Of a stretch of 64,000 nt of DNA, positions 59,037 through 64,000 are shown in pieces. Under the pieces are notes generated by a model, which saw only the letters and a list, made by a program, of their open reading frames with translations, was not told where the DNA came from and made no database searches. Source of the stretch: Myxococcus guangdongensis (GTDB taxonomy: Bacteria; Myxococcota; Myxococcia; Myxococcales; Myxococcaceae); assembly GCF_024198255.1 (NCBI RefSeq), contig NZ_JAJVKW010000010.1, positions 124,001-188,000 on the forward strand, read 5' to 3'. Each line of letters opens with the position of its first letter. Within the stretch, counting starts at the first letter, position 1. The translations under genes were made by a program, and so were the position numbers.

Positions 59037-60056
59037 GTGGCGACGGTATCCCTGGAGGATGTTCGCAAGGTGTACCGGGGCGGCGTGGCCGCCGTGAAGG
59101 GCGTGACGCTCCACATCGCCGACGGCGAGTTCGTGTCACTCGTCGGTCCGTCCGGCTGTGGCAAGTCCACCACCCTCAACCTCATCGCCGGACTGGAGGA
59201 GCTGTCCTCCGGCACGCTGCGCATCGATGGCGACGTCGTGAACGGCATGTCCCCCAAGGAGCGGGACATCGCCATGGTCTTCCAGAGCTACGCCCTCTAT
59301 CCGCACCTGGATGTGGCTCGGAACCTCGCCTTCCCCTTGGAGGTCGCCGGCCTGCCTCGCTCGGACATCGATGCTCGCGTGCGCGAGGTCGCCTCGGTGC
59401 TCGGCCTCGAGGCCCTGCTCTCGCGTCGCCCGAAGGAACTCTCCGGCGGACAGCGTCAACGCGTGGCATTGGGCCGCGCCCTCGTGCGCCGCCCCAAGGT
59501 GTTCCTGTTCGATGAGCCTCTCTCCAACCTGGACGCCGCCCTGCGCACCCAGATGCGTGGCGAAATCAAGAAGCTGCACGAACGACTCCAGGCCACCTTC
59601 ATCTACGTCACCCATGACCAGGCCGAGGCCATGACGCTCTCGGACCGTGTCGTCGTCATGAGCCAGGGTGAAGTTCAGCAGGTGGCGCCTCCGCGCGAGC
59701 TCTACGACGCTCCCGCCAACCTGTTCGTCGCGGGCTTCTTCGGCTCGCCTCGCATCAACCAGGTGAAGCCTCGGACCTTGGGACTCGTCGGGGATGAGGT
59801 GGTGCTGGGGCTGCGTCCAGAACACCTGGAAGTGATTGCGTCCCCCTCGACGGACGGCGCGCTGACGGGCCGTGTGTATCTGGTGGAGCCCATGGGCGCC
59901 GAGAGCTGGGTGACGGTGGACGTGGGCGGTGAACACCTGGTGGCCCGTGCACCCGGTGACTTCCGCGCGGCGTCGGGCTCGGAGGTGGCGCTGCGCTTCG
60001 ATGCGTCCAGGTTGCGCCGCTTCGATGCGCGCACGGGCCGCGCGCTCGCTCAGTAA
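59037..60056 (+). CDS. ugpC-like: ABC sugar transporter-type ATPase (MalK/UgpC-like)
   Basis: The 339-residue ATPase has Walker A GPSGCGKST, Q-loop FQSYALYPHLDV, signature ELSGGQRQR, Walker B VFLFDEPLSNLDA and switch VTHDQAEA. A C-terminal TOBE region follows (about residues 240-339; RVYLVEPMGAE, LRFDASRLRRFD), as in MalK/UgpC proteins that energise sugar or glycerol-phosphate importers. GTG at 59037 has GGGGAGG 9 nt upstream. No permease or binding-protein genes adjoin it, so it is an orphan ATPase that may serve several importers. Confidence 0.87.
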   Translation: MATVSLEDVRKVYRGGVAAVKGVTLHIADGEFVSLVGPSGCGKSTTLNLIAGLEELSSGTLRIDGDVVNGMSPKERDIAMVFQSYALYPHLDVARNLAFPLEVAGLPRSDIDARVREVASVLGLEALLSRRPKELSGGQRQRVALGRALVRRPKVFLFDEPLSNLDAALRTQMRGEIKKLHERLQATFIYVTHDQAEAMTLSDRVVVMSQGEVQQVAPPRELYDAPANLFVAGFFGSPRINQVKPRTLGLVGDEVVLGLRPEHLEVIASPSTDGALTGRVYLVEPMGAESWVTVDVGGEHLVARAPGDFRAASGSEVALRFDASRLRRFDARTGRALAQ

Positions 60057-60571
60057 TCGGGCTGGAGCGCTTCGCTGTCGAACGGAAGCCCGCGCGCCTC
60101 GCCCGGACGGTCGTGGATGATGGCGCCGAGATACGGCGCCTCCACGCCCACGAAGTCCGCGACGCGCAGCTCCAGCGCTTCATCGTGCGAGCCCGCGCGG
60201 AACAGCAGCGTCTCCGCTTCGCCCAGGTGCCCGTCCATCACCACCGGCAATCCATAGCGCCTGCCGAACGGTGGCTCCGCGCCCACCTCGCAGTCGGGGA
60301 AGAGCGTGGCGAACTCGGCCTCGTCCGCGAGCCGCAAGCCCTTCGCGCCCGTCACCTCCGCGACGCGGTCCACGTCCACCGTGTCCGGCGCTGCCACGAC
60401 ACAAATCCAGAACGAGTCCTCCGCGCGGAGGATGACCGACTTGGCCACCTGGAAGCCGCTGACGTGCAGCGACGCCGCGAGCGCCTGCGCGGTGATGGCT
60501 CGCGGATGCGGTCTTCGCTCGAAGGGAATCTGGTGACGCTCCAGGTACTGGAGGATGTTCTGCGGAATCAT
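60050..60571 (-). CDS. YbaK/EbsC-type aminoacyl-tRNA deacylase
   Basis: The 173-residue protein has a YbaK/ProX-like fold: ERRPHPRAITAQALAASL, then GFQVAKSVILRAED with the conserved Lys, DTVDVDRVAEV, GLRLADEAEF and GAEPPFGRRYGLPVVMD. Such proteins hydrolyse mischarged tRNAs, for example Cys- or Ala-tRNA(Pro). ATG at 60571 follows from the conserved start. It overlaps the ABC ATPase end by 7 nt in convergent orientation. Cytoplasmic. Confidence 0.85.
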   Translation of the reverse strand: MIPQNILQYLERHQIPFERRPHPRAITAQALAASLHVSGFQVAKSVILRAEDSFWICVVAAPDTVDVDRVAEVTGAKGLRLADEAEFATLFPDCEVGAEPPFGRRYGLPVVMDGHLGEAETLLFRAGSHDEALELRVADFVGVEAPYLGAIIHDRPGEARGLPFDSEALQPDY

Positions 60572-60693
60572 GGCGCGGCCTCCCTCGGTCCTGCCCAAGG
60601 AAGGTGCGCCCCACCACCCGCGCGGACCAACCGCTGTCCCTCGCGCGCATGGTCCGCGAGCCGCCACCCTGGCGCTCTGCTCCGCGCCCTCGC

Positions 60694-60891
60694 TCAGGCG
60701 TAGACGGGATTGCCCTCGAGCGACATCTCCAGCCGACGGTTGAGCTGCTCCAACCGGTCATGCCGCTCGCGCAGCATGTCGCGGTAGGCCCGCTGGTCCG
60801 TCCGGGAAATCTCGTCGAGCAGCTCGCGCAACGCCGTGTCCAATGCCTGCTTCAGCTCGCGACCTTCTACATCGGAGAGCTCCAGTAACAT
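60694..60891 (-). CDS. Small coiled-coil protein
   Basis: The 65-residue protein (MLLELSDVEGRELKQALD) is a single charged helix or coiled coil with GGGAGG upstream of ATG 60891. Its composition (LRELLDEISRTDQRAYRDML) and good ribosome site make it credible despite size. It resembles short conserved proteins of unknown role in myxobacteria. It is upstream of the deacylase on the same strand. Confidence 0.62.
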   Translation of the reverse strand: MLLELSDVEGRELKQALDTALRELLDEISRTDQRAYRDMLRERHDRLEQLNRRLEMSLEGNPVYA

Positions 60892-61113
60892 GCCGCACCT
60901 CCCGTGACGGAAAGTAGGCACCTCCTCCTCTCGCGGGCAGGGCCTGCTCGCTCGGCGCGGACCCCGGTGTCCTCTCGGCCGCTGTCCTTCCACCCGGAAT
61001 GCGCCACGAGGTGATGCGAGCGCCTCCTCGCCTGCTCTCTCGGACTGTCATCGGCCACCCGGTGCCCGCAGGTTCTCCCTGACGAGGGCACGGTGTGGCC
61101 GCGAGGAGGTCCG

Positions 61114-61440
61114 ATGATTCAGCCCGGCGAAGTGCGTGAGGGAATGACGGTGAGGACCGCGGATGGACGCAAGCTGGGGCGCGTCGCCGCGGTCGGTGAC
61201 ATCCACTTCGAGCTCGAGCAGGGCCTGGTGCCCGTGCCTCGCCGCGACTACCTCGTGGAGTTCCGCGACGTGGACTACGTCAGCGCTGGCGACGTGTACC
61301 TCGCCAACGCGGACCATCCGCTGTTGACGCTCGAAGTGGATGACGACGGAAGCGCGCTGCCACCCCGTCGCTCACGCGGCATGGACGCCGAGCCGGTGAA
61401 CACCTCGGCCCCCGGGGACGACGAGTCCGTGCGCCACTGA
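61114..61440 (+). CDS. DUF2171/PRC-barrel-like small protein
   Basis: The 108-residue protein (MIQPGEVREGMTVRTADGRKLG) has a PRC-barrel-like core: REGMTVRTADGRKLGRVA, then HFELEQGLVPVPRRDYLVEF and VDYVSAGDVYL, and an acidic C-terminal tail. Such domains adapt RNA- or photoreaction-centre-related partners. GAGGAGG lies just upstream of ATG 61114. Cytoplasmic. It is divergent from the small coiled-coil gene. Confidence 0.7.
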   Translation: MIQPGEVREGMTVRTADGRKLGRVAAVGDIHFELEQGLVPVPRRDYLVEFRDVDYVSAGDVYLANADHPLLTLEVDDDGSALPPRRSRGMDAEPVNTSAPGDDESVRH

Positions 61441-61585
61441 AGGCTCGCGAGGCCTCCTCCGAGAGGTCTCCCGCCCGACCCTTCAGGCGGGTCAAGCGTC
61501 TGGAATCACTCAGGTTGGGCATCCCTGGAATGTCAGACCGTCAGGCTACACGGGCTCTCTTCGACCTGCGAGGCGAGTGGGCTCC

Positions 61586-62836
61586 ATGCGACGTGTTCCG
61601 ACATCCTTTCTGGGCGTGGCGCTGTGCGCGCTGGTGTTCTCGTGCGGCGCCGCTCCGCGTCCGGACGAGGGCACTCGGGACGCCGTCGCCGAGCCGCTGC
61701 GGCTGCTGACGCCGCGCAAGCTGCTGCCGTTCGTCACGCTGGCGGATGGCCGTGTGCTGGCCTCGGGTGGGCATGAGGGTCAGCGCACGCTCGCGAGCTG
61801 CGAGGTGTTCGAGCCGGAGACGGGCCTGTGGCGTGCGACGGGGGCGCTGAACAAGTCGCGTCGCAGCCACGCGGCGGTGCGCCTGTTGGATGGTCGGGTG
61901 CTGGTGGTGGGGGGCGCACAGGCCGTCGCGCCGGGCGCGCTGGTGGACGCGGAGGTGTACGAGCCGACCACGGGACAGTGGACGCTGGTGGCCCCGATGT
62001 CCGAGCCGCGCAACGACCCGGCCGCGGTGCTGCTGCCGGACGGGCGCGTGCTGGTCGCGGGTGGCACGGACGCGGACCGTCGGCCGCTGCGCTCGGCGGA
62101 GCTGTTCCATCCGGAGACGGGCACGTGGCGGCCCACGACGCCGCCGGGCTTCGTGCGAGGTGGCGCGGGGACGGCGGTGGTGCTCGGGCAGGGCAAGGTG
62201 CTCTTCGCGAGCGGACTCCAGTCGGAGCTGTATGACGTGGCCACGGGGCGCTGGGAGAAGGCGGGCCTGACGGGGGGCGCGGCGGGGACACACCGCGTGG
62301 GGCACACCGTGACGGCGCTGCCGGATGGACGCGTGTTGGTGGTCGGCGGCTCCACCGCGCGCGCGTCGAGCACGGCGGAGCTGTATGACCCCATGACGGG
62401 CCTGTGGACGTTGGTGGCCGCGCCGTCCGTGCCTCGCGAGCACCACGCGGCGGTGGTGACGAAGGAGGGGACGGTGCTGGTGCTCGGCGGTGAGCACTTC
62501 ACCACGGGGGCGCTCACGTCCGTGGAGCGCTTCAACCCGATGACGGGCCAGTGGTCCTCGGCGCCGGCGCTCGATGAGCCTCGGAGGTTGTCACACGCGC
62601 TGTTGATGTCGGACGGCGCGGTGTTGCTCGTGGGCGGAGCGAACGAGATGACGGGCATGCTCGGCTCGGGCGAGAAGTATCTGCCTGGAGGCTGCGTGCC
62701 CGTGACGTGTGAGGCTCGCGTGGGCGCGTGTGGCGCGGTGCCGGATGGCTGCGGCGGGGAGCTCCAGTGCGCGCCTTGCTTCGTGGACCGCTGTGACTCG
62801 CCTCCGTGTCACGCGGAGGGACTCACGCGACGGTGA
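61586..62836 (+). CDS. Kelch-repeat lipoprotein
   Basis: The 416-residue protein has a lipoprotein leader (LGVALCALVFSC, lipobox VFSC) and six or seven kelch repeats, each with the pattern LxDGRVLVxGG...SxELYxPxTGxW (for example LLDGRVLVVGGAQ, ELYDPMTGLWTLV). A cysteine-rich tail follows (CEARVGACGAV, CAPCFVDRC). This forms a beta-propeller on the surface or in the periplasm, likely for protein or glycan binding. ATG at 61586 was chosen as the closest start for the leader. Confidence 0.82.
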   Translation: MRRVPTSFLGVALCALVFSCGAAPRPDEGTRDAVAEPLRLLTPRKLLPFVTLADGRVLASGGHEGQRTLASCEVFEPETGLWRATGALNKSRRSHAAVRLLDGRVLVVGGAQAVAPGALVDAEVYEPTTGQWTLVAPMSEPRNDPAAVLLPDGRVLVAGGTDADRRPLRSAELFHPETGTWRPTTPPGFVRGGAGTAVVLGQGKVLFASGLQSELYDVATGRWEKAGLTGGAAGTHRVGHTVTALPDGRVLVVGGSTARASSTAELYDPMTGLWTLVAAPSVPREHHAAVVTKEGTVLVLGGEHFTTGALTSVERFNPMTGQWSSAPALDEPRRLSHALLMSDGAVLLVGGANEMTGMLGSGEKYLPGGCVPVTCEARVGACGAVPDGCGGELQCAPCFVDRCDSPPCHAEGLTRR

Positions 62837-62925
62837 CGGTGGCACGTCGTGGAGCGGCACCCACGACGTGTCCGTCGTTCTCACGCGTCGAGCGAAGATG
62901 ACAGCCGTGGAGGATTCCGGCTGGA

Positions 62926-63318
62926 ATGCACCGCATGCACGGGTGGCTCGTCGGAATCGTCGTGGGAATGGGACTGACTGGCTGCGGCGGTGACGGTGTC
63001 CCCCAGCTCACCTACGACGAGTGGGCCGAACGTTCGGCCATCGCGCAGTGCTCCCACGCGCGCACCTGCGCGGGCTCCACGGTGGAGCAGGAGCCCTGCG
63101 TCGCCCAGGTCTTCGACAGCTATCAGCAAGTCGAGTCCGCGCTGGAGGTCGCCGAGGGCGCCAGGTCCGGCTGCGTCCAGTGCATGCGCATCCGAACCGA
63201 GGAACTCACCACCGCGCTCGACAGCGACTGCCAGCGTCCACCGGACACCGCGCGCATCGACGCGGCCTGTGGCGCCGAGCGTCAAGCGTGCCTCGGTGCG
63301 CCATCGCTCACACCCTGA
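62926..63318 (+). CDS. Small cysteine-rich lipoprotein
   Basis: The 130-residue protein has a lipoprotein leader (GIVVGMGLTGC, lipobox LTGC). The mature domain has several cysteines (QCSHARTC, CVQC, SDCQRP, AACGAERQAC) in helical context, so a disulphide-bonded domain is likely. A second in-frame Met three codons downstream is a possible start. It is 89 bp after the kelch lipoprotein, same strand. Family not recognised. Confidence 0.68.
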   Translation: MHRMHGWLVGIVVGMGLTGCGGDGVPQLTYDEWAERSAIAQCSHARTCAGSTVEQEPCVAQVFDSYQQVESALEVAEGARSGCVQCMRIRTEELTTALDSDCQRPPDTARIDAACGAERQACLGAPSLTP

Positions 63319-63443
63319 GCCGTGCCCGCGTGCGACGGCGTGAGCACTCCCGCACGGAAAGCCTCGCAACCCACGAAGCCCCTGACGCGCGTGCCCCGAG
63401 CGACGCGAGACGGCCCCGGCCGTGCGTGCCACACTGCGCGCCC

Positions 63444-64000
63444 ATGCGAACCCGCCTCCGCCTCCTCGCACCGCTCATGCTCACCACCGCATGCGCCTCC
63501 GTCTCCTCACAGACTCCGGATGCCCCCGCCGCGACGGTGAAGCCCACCGCGCCCGAGCGCCCCTTCGGCACGCTGCGCGAGCAGGCCGAGCGGCAACAGG
63601 CCTGGCTGCGCGAGCGCATGGACACGGCCCTGCCCCAGCTCATGCGCAAGTACGGCGTCGAGCTGTGGGTCATCCCCATGCGCGAGTACAACGAGGACCC
63701 CGTCTTCAAGGCGCTCGTGTCCCCCACGACGTTCGCCGCCCGCCGCCGCACCATCTACGTGTTCCATGACCGCGGCCCCGAGAAGGGCGTGGAGCGCCTG
63801 GCGCTCGGCGGTGGACCCCAGGGCGGCGTCTACGTGCCGCGCCGCGCGCAGCAGCAGGTCAGCCACGGCGGCCAGGGCCTGCGTCAGGCGGAGCTGTGGG
63901 GCCCGGACCAGTGGCTCGTCCTCAAGCAGGTGCTCGAGGAGCGTCAGCCCAAGAGCATCGCGCTCGACATCTCGCGCACCTTCGCCTTCGCGGACGGCCT
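63444..64000 (+). CDS. M24 (Xaa-Pro aminopeptidase-like) lipoprotein, N-terminal part
   Basis: From ATG 63444 a frame runs to the right edge (185 codons). It has a lipoprotein leader (LLAPLMLTTAC, lipobox TTAC) and then LRERMDTALPQLMRKYGVELWVIPMREY, the N-terminal creatinase/Xaa-Pro aminopeptidase region, plus FAARRRTIYVFHDRG and a substrate-binding region. The metal-binding catalytic domain would lie beyond the window. M24 proteins cleave peptides N-terminal to proline; here probably anchored in the envelope. Confidence 0.75.
   Translation, partial: MRTRLRLLAPLMLTTACASVSSQTPDAPAATVKPTAPERPFGTLREQAERQQAWLRERMDTALPQLMRKYGVELWVIPMREYNEDPVFKALVSPTTFAARRRTIYVFHDRGPEKGVERLALGGGPQGGVYVPRRAQQQVSHGGQGLRQAELWGPDQWLVLKQVLEERQPKSIALDISRTFAFADG

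Overview
The window is very GC-rich, densely coded DNA with strong third-position G/C bias. It is full of lipoproteins, MopE-like metal-binding lipoproteins, AraC/GAF regulators and families best known from fruiting myxobacteria (lipoprotein toxins with SUKH or DUF5953-type partners, DUF6310, DUF5682). I read it as chromosomal DNA of a Myxococcaceae member (Myxococcus/Corallococcus-like); this is inference from content, not a database match. No rRNA, tRNA, CRISPR array or insertion sequence was seen.

Layout. 1-4.3 kb: a multihaem cytochrome c (cut by the left edge), an orphan AAA ATPase and an alpha/beta hydrolase. 4.3-11.8 kb (minus): a tightly overlapping operon moxR-DUF5682-VWA-SWIM. 11.9-14.1 kb (plus): an ABC-type ATPase with an HNH nuclease, a Septu (PtuA/PtuB)-like defence pair. 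14-22 kb: secreted protein, quinone oxidoreductase, Ntn hydrolase, GNAT, AraC regulator and a large dihaem beta-propeller cytochrome. 22.3-28.3 kb: three tandem MopE-like lipoprotein paralogues, with a lipoprotein-toxin/SUKH-immunity module (toxin apparently frameshifted) between copies 1 and 2. 28.5-41 kb: a nonsense-disrupted small gene, mlaF-like ATPase, polysaccharide lyase, secreted or lipid-anchored proteins, a GAF protein, an M4 protease with a P-domain, and cysteine-rich exported proteins including a phospholipase A2-like one. 41.2-46.1 kb: a metabolic cluster (FAD oxidoreductase, hexapeptide-repeat protein, aldo/keto reductase, EamA transporter) convergent with a lysine 2,3-aminomutase-type radical SAM enzyme. 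46.5-54.1 kb: membrane/zinc-ribbon protein, an active/inactive M16 protease pair, a second toxin/immunity pair (DUF6310-like nuclease lipoprotein plus DUF5953-like partner) and an S9 peptidase. 54.2-64 kb: ureidoglycolate lyase, flavoprotein dehydrogenase, a calpain-like protease operon flanked by two paralogous small proteins, a sugar-type ABC ATPase, a YbaK-type deacylase, small conserved proteins, a kelch lipoprotein and an M24-like lipoprotein cut by the right edge.

Theme. The most notable content concerns conflict and predation: one recognisable defence pair, one MoxR/VWA system of unknown role, two unrelated toxin/immunity modules in the style of outer-membrane-exchange toxins, a calpain with putative paired inhibitors, and several exported hydrolases (M4, PLA2, S9, M16, polysaccharide lyase).
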